NCBI GenBank assembly: GCA_946628415.1
Contig: CAMOWK010000010.1
Coordinates: forward strand, 28,353 to 92,352
Direction: 5' to 3'
Length of the DNA stretch: 64,000 nucleotides
Origin: an uncultured Lachnospiraceae bacterium
Lineage (GTDB): Bacteria > Bacillota > Clostridia > Lachnospirales > Lachnospiraceae
Positions 32,567 through 41,399 of this stretch are shown piece after piece (positions within the stretch are counted from its first letter, which is position 1; every line of letters begins with the position of its first letter). The notes below the pieces were generated by a model. The model was not told the origin of the DNA. It was given only the letters and a program-made list of their open reading frames with translations, and did no database searches. Position numbers and translations under genes: made by a program.

Positions 32567-35029
32567 CTAGATTATTCTTGAACTGTGGCAGGTAAAATAA
32601 ATTATCTGATAGTCCTCCGAAATCTCTTTCAAAAACATAAGTCCGTTATGAACCTTTTCCTCATCAAAATCTGTAAATGGATCGTCAAAAACCGCAAATG
32701 GCTTTTCATCACGGTACATAGCCTCTATAAGTGCCATACGGAATGCAATTCCGACAAGATCCTGACTTCCACGGCTTAGATATCCTGTATCTCTTGCAGT
32801 TCCGTATTCATTTACCGAAAGCTTCATGTTGGCATCGATACTGTAGTTATCCGACTTTTCTCCCCTGAGCTTTTCGTAATATTTACCGAAGCTCTTAAGA
32901 AGAGGTGCCATATACTGTGCGGTAAATCTGACGCGCGCCTCTCCAAGATAATCCCTTGTCAGTTTAAGAAGTCTGTATCTTTCGCTGAGTTTATCATTCT
33001 CTTCCGTTAGTGCGGTAAGCTCGGTCTCATAATCTCTGAGAGTTTCAAGTGTTTCAAACAGTTCATTAAGCTGCTTATCATATGAATGAAGCTTACTCAT
33101 CATTTCTTCGACTTTTTGATTTGTACTTCCCAGTTCCTCTGACAGGGCATCCATTTCCTCGGATGACACCTCATCATCCTGCGCATCACTGCTTATGTAG
33201 TCGGAAAGATACGGTGTATTTCTAAGGAAGAGATCCGCAGCATTCTTCCTCTCTTCATAAGTTTTAATGCTTCTTAAATATTCAGCCTTTTTAGCGGAAA
33301 GGTTTACACATAAATTCACATCTTTCCTAAGCTTCCTTACATACTCCTCCAATTCCTTTATATAAGAATCGTAAGTAAAATATGATTCCGGAAGATCCTC
33401 ATCTGAAAGGAAGTAGTATCTGCCGATTCTTTCCCTGATGCTGTCATTAAGGCCGCTTATCTCATCCATACGGCTTCCTGCCTTCTTCTCTTCTATATCC
33501 TGCCCGAGAAGTTCATATTCATAAGCAAGGTTCCTTATAGCCGAAAGCCTTTCGGAAGGATTCTTTCCAGCCTCTATATCTGTCAGGCTTAACATTTTTT
33601 CTATATTGTCATCGAGACGGGAGGCTCTTTTTTCTTCCTCTGAAATGACTTCTGACAGTTCAAGTATTCTGTCTTCCCCTTCTTTTTCCGCATCATTCCC
33701 AATATAAATCTTCTTAACCTTTATAACAAGCCCGAAGAAAATGGCTGCAAGGCCAAGAATAAGTATGGCAACAGAGCCAATGAGCATCTTATTAACGATA
33801 AGGACAAGTCCTGCTATCATAAGCAGAATTCCAACCATTACAAGGGATATAAAAAGCCTGTTGACTTTACTCTTTTTCCTGCTTTCTTCTTCTCTCTTAT
33901 AAGCCGCAAGAAGATTCTTTTTATCATTTATTCCTGCCATAATGACATTTTTCTCATTATAGTCAGCTATGGCGTGGCTTGCGGCATTTTCCGTGATACC
34001 GGTATCCTTAAAGATTTCACTAAGCTCATTAAATCTTGCAAAGTCACTGTCAGGAATACGATTCCTTCTTTCCGAATCGGCAAGTTCTCTGAGTCTGTCC
34101 ACATCACTCGCGAGCTTATCTATCTCATCATCGCTGGGAATATTTCCTGAGAATATATCCTGAACCCTTCTTAAATCCTCTTCTTCACCCGAGCCAAGAG
34201 TTACACTGAACACCTTTTCCTTGGCGGCATCAGCTTTTTCAAGCATCCCCAGATACTCTGCCTTCTTTCGTCCAAGTTCCTGCTTACGGCTTATCTCACG
34301 ACTTTTTTCCGTAAGCTCATTTCTTTTTTCTTTAACAATGCCCAGTTCTTTTCTGAGAGAATTATCCTTTTCCTTTATGGCAAGTATGTTCTTTTCCACT
34401 CCAGGCTTGTTTCTTAACTCATTCTGAATTTCTGCAATTTTAGTCCTTAGTTTTGATATTTCACCCGTCGCCCGTTTAGGACTGAGTGAATTGATCCTGT
34501 CCTTAAGATTTTTATCTACCTTTTCAAATCTTGCCAGATCATCGGTCATAACACTAAGGTTGCCCATCTTGGCATTTATACTGTCAGTTGCTTCGGTCGT
34601 AACATCACTCTGTGATATAAAAACAGTCCTTTTAAATGAACCGCTGTCGATACCGAATAACTCTTCACCGATATTTTCAGTAAAATCAGTACTTTCCAGA
34701 TTCGTTACAGCGTCATATATACTGAAGCTGTCATCCTTTGGCCTATCTCCGAATATCCTTGCCACGGAATACTCCTTACCTCTGGCAGAAAATCTTATAC
34801 TTCCGCCATATGGTCCTGTCTGCCAAGGCATATATCTCTTTCTCTCATTAACAAGTCCGTCTCTTGACTTCTCATTATCAAAGCCAAAAAACATAACCTT
34901 AATAAATGCGGCAAGTGTTGATTTACCGAATCCGTTTTCTTCATTTATTACATTCACTCCGGGATCAAACTCATAGGTAAGATCATGAAGCTTTCCGAAG
35001 TTCTGTATATGACAGCTTATAAGCTTCAA
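32567..35029 (-). CDS. SbcC/YhaN-like SMC-type ATPase
   Basis: An 820-residue ATPase with an N-terminal Walker A region (NEENGFGKSTLAAFIKVMFFG, about residues 29-49 with GFGKST), a long coiled coil of about 170-700 with two hydrophobic segments near residues 388-432, and a C-terminal ABC signature LSRGSQDLVGIAFRMAL followed by AVFDDPFTDFD (Walker B). It pairs with the nuclease at 35041. The hydrophobic pair inside the coiled coil is typical of the YhaN type and suggests membrane contact. The start is TTG at 35029 after GGAGG. Confidence 0.9.
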   Translation of the reverse strand: MKLISCHIQNFGKLHDLTYEFDPGVNVINEENGFGKSTLAAFIKVMFFGFDNEKSRDGLVNERKRYMPWQTGPYGGSIRFSARGKEYSVARIFGDRPKDDSFSIYDAVTNLESTDFTENIGEELFGIDSGSFKRTVFISQSDVTTEATDSINAKMGNLSVMTDDLARFEKVDKNLKDRINSLSPKRATGEISKLRTKIAEIQNELRNKPGVEKNILAIKEKDNSLRKELGIVKEKRNELTEKSREISRKQELGRKKAEYLGMLEKADAAKEKVFSVTLGSGEEEDLRRVQDIFSGNIPSDDEIDKLASDVDRLRELADSERRNRIPDSDFARFNELSEIFKDTGITENAASHAIADYNEKNVIMAGINDKKNLLAAYKREEESRKKSKVNRLFISLVMVGILLMIAGLVLIVNKMLIGSVAILILGLAAIFFGLVIKVKKIYIGNDAEKEGEDRILELSEVISEEEKRASRLDDNIEKMLSLTDIEAGKNPSERLSAIRNLAYEYELLGQDIEEKKAGSRMDEISGLNDSIRERIGRYYFLSDEDLPESYFTYDSYIKELEEYVRKLRKDVNLCVNLSAKKAEYLRSIKTYEERKNAADLFLRNTPYLSDYISSDAQDDEVSSEEMDALSEELGSTNQKVEEMMSKLHSYDKQLNELFETLETLRDYETELTALTEENDKLSERYRLLKLTRDYLGEARVRFTAQYMAPLLKSFGKYYEKLRGEKSDNYSIDANMKLSVNEYGTARDTGYLSRGSQDLVGIAFRMALIEAMYRDEKPFAVFDDPFTDFDEEKVHNGLMFLKEISEDYQIIYFTCHSSRII

Positions 35030-35040
35030 ATCCTCACCTC

Positions 35041-36135
35041 CTAAACTTTCTCTCCGAGCAGCGCGGAAAGTCCAAGACTTACGATACCTGCCTTATCTTC
35101 CATTGAAAGAGCTTCGTCAGCCATAACAGTTCTGACAAATTCTCCCCTAAGGCTTGCATCAAGCTTAAATGCATTTGCATCTACATATGGCTTAGTCATA
35201 TTCTTAATTCTGATAAAATAAAACTTATCTTCAAGACTCTTCTCAAGAAAAACTGTGTCTATATCATTCAATGCATTTATACTTCCTGTAAGTACTGCTT
35301 CGATAAGATTGGACTTATCAAAAGGTTCCTTCCCAAGTTCCTCTCTTATCCTGTCGAGAATATCCATATTATTCTCACATCCGCTTATATCTATCTCTGG
35401 TGCATAGCATCTTCTTGCAGGAAAAATCTTATATTCAGTCTTAACGATTCCCGACGTTTCATTTATATCGAGTATCATATAGCCCTTTTCTCCGCACTCA
35501 TCAAAGCCCCTTCCGAAAGGACAGCCCGGATATACATAGACTCCTCTGGCATCAAGCTTTTCATTTGAAAATGAATGTATATGCCCAAGTGCCAGATAAT
35601 CAATCCCCTTATTCTTAAGATTCTTTATATTTATAATCTCGCTGCCACCTTTAACGGAAGCTGCTGCTACGGTTCCATGCATCGTAACAATATTCAGCTT
35701 ATCGGTATCCAGAAGCAGTTCGCTTTCCACCTCATCGCTATTCCTGCCGGCAAGTTCAATTCCGGTGATAACAATTCTTTCCGAAAGATTATAGCTTACC
35801 CATTCTTCAGAAAAAAGATGAAGATTCTCCGGCATTTCTTCCATACTTCCGAATGCATCCTTGTTATCATGATTGCCCTTAAGATAATAAAACTCTATAT
35901 CAGGGCAGGATGAAAATGCACCGAGAACCGTCTTAAGAGTACCAGCGCTGACGCGGCTCACATCAAAAAGATCGCCTGCTATTATAACAGCGCTTACACT
36001 TTCTTCCTTTGCCTTCTCAATAAGGCGAACGAAAGCACTAAGTATCTCAGCCTTTCTTTCTTTACTCTTTTCAGCTGTCAGGTAGGAATTCATCTTTGAA
36101 TCAAGATGAACATCCGCTATATGCATTAACTTCAA
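35041..36135 (-). CDS. SbcD/YhaO-like DNA repair exonuclease
   Basis: A 364-residue calcineurin-like metallophosphoesterase. The metal-binding motifs are in order: DVHLD (about residues 8-12), GDLFD (about 54-58), GNHDN (about 91-95), MHG and GHIHS (about 176-180). It works with the SMC-type ATPase downstream on DNA ends or hairpins, by analogy with SbcCD and Mre11-Rad50. The start is TTG at 36135, ten bases after GAGG; the ATG at 36126 is too far from it. Eleven bases separate it from its partner. Confidence 0.92.
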   Translation of the reverse strand: MKLMHIADVHLDSKMNSYLTAEKSKERKAEILSAFVRLIEKAKEESVSAVIIAGDLFDVSRVSAGTLKTVLGAFSSCPDIEFYYLKGNHDNKDAFGSMEEMPENLHLFSEEWVSYNLSERIVITGIELAGRNSDEVESELLLDTDKLNIVTMHGTVAAASVKGGSEIINIKNLKNKGIDYLALGHIHSFSNEKLDARGVYVYPGCPFGRGFDECGEKGYMILDINETSGIVKTEYKIFPARRCYAPEIDISGCENNMDILDRIREELGKEPFDKSNLIEAVLTGSINALNDIDTVFLEKSLEDKFYFIRIKNMTKPYVDANAFKLDASLRGEFVRTVMADEALSMEDKAGIVSLGLSALLGEKV

Positions 36136-36147
36136 AATAAATTACCT

Positions 36148-37404
36148 CTACTCATACCTGAGTGCATCTATAGGATTAAGATTTGACGCTTTTACAGAAG
36201 GAAGAAGCCCAAATACTATCCCGATAACCATCGAAAATATAACTGAAACGACTATAGCCGGTAAACTGATTGAAACCGGTACTTCTGCCGCCTTTGATAT
36301 TACAAACGCAAGTCCTATACCTGCCCCGACACCTATAAACCCTCCAAGGCTTGTAAGTACGGCAGCTTCGGTAAGGAACTGACCAAGTATTACACCTTTT
36401 CTTGCGCCAAGTGCTTTTTTAAGTCCTATCTCTCTCGTTCTCTCCGTTACAGATACAAGCATTATATTCATAACGCCTATACCACCTACAAGAAGAGATA
36501 TACTTGCTATCCAGATAAGCTGGCTGTTAGTTGCATTTGACAGTTCCTGAAGCTCACGCGCCTTCTCAAGCGTATCTTCCGCCTTATATATTACCGCGTC
36601 CTCAGTCTCTGTCTCAATAAACTTATTCATGTAGTCCGCAACACCTTTTCCTGCAACAGACATCTTTTCTATATCAGTTGCCTTTACAACAAGGTTGCTC
36701 GGATTATCAAATGAAAACAATTCCTGCCATACGGTTTTGGGCACGATTATCGAGCCCTGGTTTTCGTAACCGAAATAAGTATACCAGTCCTCCGTCGTTT
36801 CAACTGTCATATCAAAATTATCTTCTTTTGCAACAACTCCTACAACAGTGAAAGGTATACCTCTTATCTCTATGGTTTTGTTGACAGGATTCTCGCCATT
36901 AAAAAGGGATCCGCCAATGTCTCTTGTAACAAGACATACATTTTTAAACTCGGAAAAATCTCTTGAAATGAACTTCCTGCCATTTGTGGTAACATAGTCC
37001 TCAATGAAAAGATAGTCATTGTCAGTTCCCACGATGTTTACACCATCAATGGTATTATTCTTATAGTAAACGCCGTCATACATCTGGGCTTTATAATAAC
37101 CGGATACTTTTTCAACGCCATCCAGTTCTTCCATATCTTTTATCATATCATCAGTCAGTATCGGAAGCTTACTTGTATCAACTTCACTGATCGATACATC
37201 ATAACCATTCTGTGAGAGACTGACCTCGACCATGCTCGAACCGTTTCCGATAAGATTACGTCTTATCTGATCACTGGTTCCTTTTATCGTAGATACTATC
37301 GCAATAATGGCAGCTATACCTATTATAATTCCGAGCATAGTCAGGAATGATCGCATTTTATGGGCAAATATCCCTTGAAATGACAGTCTGATGTTTTCCA
37401 GCAT
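36148..37404 (-). CDS. MacB-type ABC transporter permease
   Basis: A 418-residue membrane protein with one N-terminal segment, an outside MacB periplasmic-core-like domain (about 45-280), and three C-terminal segments (FtsX-like domain, about 290-410). Landmarks are MRSFLTMLGIIIGIAAIIAI at the N-terminus, VTERTREIGLKKALGARKG, and PSVKASNLNPIDALRYE at the end. MacB-type proteins drive export of peptides or drugs by mechanotransmission. It is last in an operon of two adaptor proteins and one ATPase. AGGAGG precedes the ATG. Confidence 0.92.
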   Translation of the reverse strand: MLENIRLSFQGIFAHKMRSFLTMLGIIIGIAAIIAIVSTIKGTSDQIRRNLIGNGSSMVEVSLSQNGYDVSISEVDTSKLPILTDDMIKDMEELDGVEKVSGYYKAQMYDGVYYKNNTIDGVNIVGTDNDYLFIEDYVTTNGRKFISRDFSEFKNVCLVTRDIGGSLFNGENPVNKTIEIRGIPFTVVGVVAKEDNFDMTVETTEDWYTYFGYENQGSIIVPKTVWQELFSFDNPSNLVVKATDIEKMSVAGKGVADYMNKFIETETEDAVIYKAEDTLEKARELQELSNATNSQLIWIASISLLVGGIGVMNIMLVSVTERTREIGLKKALGARKGVILGQFLTEAAVLTSLGGFIGVGAGIGLAFVISKAAEVPVSISLPAIVVSVIFSMVIGIVFGLLPSVKASNLNPIDALRYE

Positions 37405-37413
37405 AAATTCCTC

Positions 37414-38868
37414 CTAGTAAAGACCTTCTGTGCCTTCCATTTCTTTAGTCTTTCTGTCCGGTACCGCATCTTTCGAATACGGAAATGCAATGTAATCTGC
37501 CTCAGTAAGTCCGCTCTTTATCTCTATTTGTGTGCCCCAGTAGATTTTGCCTGTTTTTACATACTTCTTCTCAAGGACACCGTCCGTTTCTTTCATAACG
37601 AAATAGTTGCCGTTTTCTTCTTTAACCATAAAAAGAGGAAGAGCTATGGTTCCTGATTCGTCATCATTTATATTCTCTTCACTAAGACTTACCTGAACCC
37701 ATGAATATTCATCCATTTCATTTTCATCGGTTATAACGACAGTCATAGGATACACGGATCTCGCCTGTGAACCATCGCTGTCAGAAGCAGGTGAAAGTGA
37801 GATTTCAACAACCTTACCGGCGTAAGTCATTCCGTCATCATAGCACATAACGAAAACCTCATCACCCACACTGACCTTATCCAGATTCCACTCACTAAGG
37901 TTAACACTTGCCGTGCTCTGTCCTTCACCTTTTATTCTTATAACCGGTTCACCGCTTGCTATCACTTCTTCAGAGACATCAGCAGTTTCAACAACTCCGT
38001 CCATCTTTGCAAGCACCGTTCCGCCTTCGATATTCTTTTCATATTTCTTTATCTGCAGAGCAAGTGTCTGATTAGAAAGCTTAAGATCGCGAATATTGTC
38101 TTCCTGCTCCCTGATCATGGAAGTAAGTTCCTCTTTAGTATAGCTTTCCTCAAATTCCGTATCATCTGCCGGCACATCACCGGAGCCGTCATTATAATCA
38201 GGAGTCGCATCCAGAGGTGACGCAAGTGTGTCATCAGGATTGTAAGGAAGACATCCTTTTTCAGGCTTACCGGGATCAATAAGCTTCCATGTTTTTCCTC
38301 CGGCTTTTACAGGAAATTCTCCCTCATACTTTGTGCCATCAGTATTATACAGGTAATAAGCCTTATATGGGTTAGCCGGATCAACCGAGACCCAGAAAAT
38401 ATCCTGTTCCGGTTCAGTCTCTTCCGTAGTTTCAGTAGTTTCCTCCTGTTCCTCGTCACTTCTTTCAACAGGTTTCATATTCCTTAACTTTGTAAGTTTA
38501 CGATTAGCCGCCTCGATTTTAGCATTATTAAGATTAATTGATGCCCTGGTTGTATTAATCTTAAGCTGATATATAGTCATATCAAACTTAATTATAGGGT
38601 CTCCAACCTTTACCTTCTGTCCTGCCTTTACAAAAACCTCCTCGACAGTCTGCTCCGGATTTACCGTTATATCCTGCTCATCCTCATACGTAACAGAACC
38701 GTCCATACTCTCGCTGTTCCAACCCATATACTCAATAAAGTTTGATACACTGTAAACCTTTACAGGATTTCTGTTTCTTTTATTATTTCTGTATATAATA
38801 ATACCGCCCAGTATAGCGAGAGCCGTGAGAACCGTAACGGCAATCGAGATTATGATTTTCTTCCTCAT
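37414..38868 (-). CDS. HlyD/MacA-type membrane fusion protein (second adaptor)
   Basis: A 484-residue adaptor anchored by one N-terminal membrane segment (about residues 4-26). The lipoyl/biotinyl-like domain is split around a hairpin with a long insertion: EDEQDITVNPEQTVEEVFVKAGQKVKVGDP (the first half), then an acidic Glu/Thr-rich hinge, a Trp/Tyr/Pro-rich block of about 90 residues (about 155-245), a coiled coil, and the second lipoyl half GGTVLAKMDGVVETADVS. It overlaps the ATPase stop by ATGA. It is one of two adaptors in the operon; MacA uses only one in known systems. Confidence 0.85.
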   Translation of the reverse strand: MRKKIIISIAVTVLTALAILGGIIIYRNNKRNRNPVKVYSVSNFIEYMGWNSESMDGSVTYEDEQDITVNPEQTVEEVFVKAGQKVKVGDPIIKFDMTIYQLKINTTRASINLNNAKIEAANRKLTKLRNMKPVERSDEEQEETTETTEETEPEQDIFWVSVDPANPYKAYYLYNTDGTKYEGEFPVKAGGKTWKLIDPGKPEKGCLPYNPDDTLASPLDATPDYNDGSGDVPADDTEFEESYTKEELTSMIREQEDNIRDLKLSNQTLALQIKKYEKNIEGGTVLAKMDGVVETADVSEEVIASGEPVIRIKGEGQSTASVNLSEWNLDKVSVGDEVFVMCYDDGMTYAGKVVEISLSPASDSDGSQARSVYPMTVVITDENEMDEYSWVQVSLSEENINDDESGTIALPLFMVKEENGNYFVMKETDGVLEKKYVKTGKIYWGTQIEIKSGLTEADYIAFPYSKDAVPDRKTKEMEGTEGLY

Positions 38869-39830
38869 AGTTTAGTCACCTCTCGATCATCCGTATTTTC
38901 CACCGCAATATTCACAGATTCCGCAACCACCGCACTTCCATCTGCTGTATTCACAGATTCCGAAACCTCCACATTTCCACCTGCTGCATTCACAGATTCC
39001 GAAACCTCCGCATTTCCATCTGCTGTATTCACAGATTCCGCAACCACTGCACTTCCATCTGCTGCATTCACAGATTCCGAAACCTCCGCACTTCCATCTG
39101 CTGCATTCACAGTATCAGTTTCTTCATGAATTACAGGTGTCACCCTAACTGACATATTCTTTTCGTCACTCTTTATCTCACCGTCGAATATAGTAATAAT
39201 TCTGTCTGCGTACTCAGCTATCTCCCGTGCGTGAGTTATCATAATAATGGTCGCACCATCATTGTGAAGCTCTCTGAAAAGCTCCATTACCTGTATTCCC
39301 GACTTACTGTCAAGCGCTCCGGTCGGCTCATCAGCAAGCAGAATACTCGGGCTGTTTACCATTGCTCTTGCGATTGCAACCCTCTGTTTCTGACCTCCCG
39401 AAAGCTGTGTCGGCTTAAAAGTCATTCTTTCTTCAAGCCCGACTTTTTTAAGAGCCTCCTCACAAAGTCCCCTTCTCTTACTCATCGGAACCTTCGCATA
39501 CTGAAGCGGAAGTTCTACATTTTGAAGAGCCGACTGTCTTGGCAGAAGATTAAAGTTCTGGAAAACAAAGCCTATCTTCTTATTCCTGAGTTCAGAAAGC
39601 TTTTTATCTGAAAACCCGCTTATCTCCTCACCGTCAAAATAGTACTCACCGCTTGTAGGCTGATCAAGCGCACCAATAATATTCATAAGTGTGGATTTAC
39701 CGGAACCTGACGGTCCCATTATCGCAACGTACTCACCCTTTTCAATCGTGAGATTAATATTTTTAAGCACCGGAACATCCATTTTGCCCTGTATGTAATT
39801 TTTGTATATTCCTTTTAATTCCAGTAACAT
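38865..39830 (-). CDS. MacB/LolD-type ABC transporter ATP-binding protein with repeat tail
   Basis: A cytoplasmic ATPase of 321 residues. Walker A GPSGSGKST (about residues 39-47), the Q-loop FQNFNLLP, the signature LSGGQKQRV and Walker B ILLADEPTGALD are intact. The family core ends near residue 225; the remainder is a tail of six 13-residue units (SVNAADGSAEVSE type) encoded by 39-bp tandem repeats. The start at 39830 was chosen for GGAG six bases before it, not the open ATG at 39851. It is second in the efflux operon, and the tail is not needed for the ATPase fold. Confidence 0.92.
   Translation of the reverse strand: MLLELKGIYKNYIQGKMDVPVLKNINLTIEKGEYVAIMGPSGSGKSTLMNIIGALDQPTSGEYYFDGEEISGFSDKKLSELRNKKIGFVFQNFNLLPRQSALQNVELPLQYAKVPMSKRRGLCEEALKKVGLEERMTFKPTQLSGGQKQRVAIARAMVNSPSILLADEPTGALDSKSGIQVMELFRELHNDGATIIMITHAREIAEYADRIITIFDGEIKSDEKNMSVRVTPVIHEETDTVNAADGSAEVSESVNAADGSAVVAESVNTADGNAEVSESVNAAGGNVEVSESVNTADGSAVVAESVNIAVENTDDREVTKL
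38889..39116 (-). repeat. 39-bp tandem repeats in the ATPase gene
   Basis: About six imperfect copies of a 39-bp unit encode the 13-residue units ending the efflux ATPase. The last copy is degenerate. The unit differs by A/T, N/S and AEVS/AVVA swaps and stays in frame. Confidence 0.9.
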
Positions 39831-39858
39831 ATTATCTCCAATAAGAATCATACTTATC

Positions 39859-41226
39859 CTAATTGCCGGTTTCGTCGTCTACGATTTCATCATCAACCGT
39901 TTCAGCATCCGGCATTAAATCTTCGTCTGATATAGGATTCCCATCATCGTCATATAAAGCTCCGTCGTCAGGTATTTCTCCCTCCGGCATTTCACCTTCA
40001 GGCATTTCTCCTTCAGGTATTTCTCCTTCAGGCATTTCTTCCGTTACATCCTCATAATTGGTTGTAGTTTCATTTCCCTCTTCTATATTCACATCAGGAT
40101 ATGCGATGTAATCTTCTTCAGTAAGTCCATCAACTATTTCATATAAATCGCTATCCTCGTCATATTCACCGAGGGTAACAGGAGCTTTGGTTATACGGTC
40201 ATCCTCATCTTTTTTCCATACAAATGTACCGCTCTCCTCGTTCAGAATGTAGTATGAAGGGAGATATATTCCCTCTTTCTTTTCACTCTGTCCAAAGTCC
40301 GGCTCTATATAAAGATGCTGACCAAGTATCAGATTATCGATATTTTCAGGTTCAACATAGAATGAATATTTAGATGAGCTTTCACCATAGCCGTAAGAAT
40401 CGCCATTGCCGGCTTCCGGCTCAAGGTTAATACTTGAAATAGTTCCCTTCCATGTCATATTTTCATCTGTACGTGAATGAATTATAACTGACATACCCTT
40501 AGTAACACTCGTTATCGATTCCTCAGTAGCCGTACCTTTTATACGATACTCACCTGCTGCCATGATATTGATGAATCCGCTCTCCGGATTAGAACCTTCC
40601 TCCGGATCACTGTAACCCGCATTTGTATCCTCTTTGATTGACTTAACGACACCATCCATAGGAGAAACCACGACTGCTGACTTGATAGACTCTTCAGCCC
40701 TGCTAATTTCCTTTTCCTTAACCGAATAATTATACTTTTCCTCTGCTATCTGGGCATTGGTGCTGTTAATCTGTGCAGTATATTCCTTCTTATCCTCATC
40801 AGGTGCTTCCGCTCTCTGGTCAGCATAATCCTTTACGGAAGCATTAAGACTTGCTATCGTATTGCTTATACTCTGAAGTTCAAGTTTTAACTGCTCGAGA
40901 TCCATCTGCATGGATTCGGTATCATAAGAAAACAGCTGGTCGCCTTTCTTAACTATATCGCCCTCTTCCACAAAGATCTCACCGACAGTTTTATTTGCAT
41001 CTTTTTCGACAGACTTAATCTCCTGCGACTCAACTATTCCCATGTATCTGTTGCTGAGCCCCAGGCTTCCGCCGATCATATCTCCGACATTCTCGACATA
41101 TACAAGCTTGCCGTTTCCTTTTCCTTTTTTATTAAGATTTCTGATGATGAAAAATGCAGCAACACCCACTACAATAAGCACCGCTGCTACGATAGAACAA
41201 ATGATAACAAGACGTTTTTTATTCAT
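39859..41226 (-). CDS. HlyD/MacA-type membrane fusion protein (first adaptor)
   Basis: A 455-residue adaptor protein. One membrane segment (about residues 5-28) is followed by the first lipoyl half (VGEIFVEEGDIVKKGDQLF), a coiled-coil hairpin (about 110-180), the second half (VVSPMDGVVKSIKED) and beta-barrel regions. An acidic tail of about 60 residues contains four PEGE(M/I) units encoded by 15-bp repeats, then many Asp/Glu. It is the first gene of the four-gene exporter, with a promoter about 30 bases upstream. The substrate is not known. Confidence 0.87.
   Translation of the reverse strand: MNKKRLVIICSIVAAVLIVVGVAAFFIIRNLNKKGKGNGKLVYVENVGDMIGGSLGLSNRYMGIVESQEIKSVEKDANKTVGEIFVEEGDIVKKGDQLFSYDTESMQMDLEQLKLELQSISNTIASLNASVKDYADQRAEAPDEDKKEYTAQINSTNAQIAEEKYNYSVKEKEISRAEESIKSAVVVSPMDGVVKSIKEDTNAGYSDPEEGSNPESGFINIMAAGEYRIKGTATEESITSVTKGMSVIIHSRTDENMTWKGTISSINLEPEAGNGDSYGYGESSSKYSFYVEPENIDNLILGQHLYIEPDFGQSEKKEGIYLPSYYILNEESGTFVWKKDEDDRITKAPVTLGEYDEDSDLYEIVDGLTEEDYIAYPDVNIEEGNETTTNYEDVTEEMPEGEIPEGEMPEGEMPEGEIPDDGALYDDDGNPISDEDLMPDAETVDDEIVDDETGN
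39973..40032 (-). repeat. 15-bp coding repeats (PEGEM/PEGEI)
   Basis: Four consecutive 15-bp units encode PEGEI, PEGEM, PEGEM and PEGEI near the C-terminus of the first adaptor protein. Confidence 0.85.
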
Positions 41227-41255
41227 TATTATCTCCCTCTTTTCAGTCTTGGTAT

Positions 41256-41284
41256 ATTATATCTCTCATCCGACTATAATTCCA
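41256..41284 (-). promoter_or_regulatory. Probable promoter of the efflux operon
   Basis: On the minus strand the -10 TATAAT is perfect; 17 bases upstream, TGGAAT is a weak -35. The leader to the ATG at 41226 is about 25 bases and has a purine-rich GAGGGAG site. Confidence 0.45.
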
Positions 41285-41305
41285 CAAAAAAGATTTAATA
41301 TTTTT

Positions 41306-41335
41306 TTAAAAGCATCACAGTTTTTATGATAAAAT
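41306..41335 (+). promoter_or_regulatory. Possible promoter of the TPR-DUF4037-DUF4125 gene
   Basis: TTAAAA (41306-41311) and TAAAAT (41330-41335) lie 18 bases apart, about 65 bases before the ATG at 41400; both boxes are imperfect. AAGGAG lies seven bases before the ATG. Confidence 0.3.
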
Positions 41336-41399
41336 ATGTGCATATTACATATACTATCACGAAAACAAATAGTAGAAAAACTCTATTAAGGAGAAAACG

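Noticed and set aside
34491..34976. 161-codon open frame on the plus strand opposite the SbcC-like gene
   Set aside because: It lies wholly inside a well-supported gene and has a hydrophobic, biased composition typical of antisense frames.
38889..39116. Regular 39-bp repeats that look like a CRISPR array
   Set aside because: The units are contiguous with no unique spacers, stay in frame and encode a protein tail.
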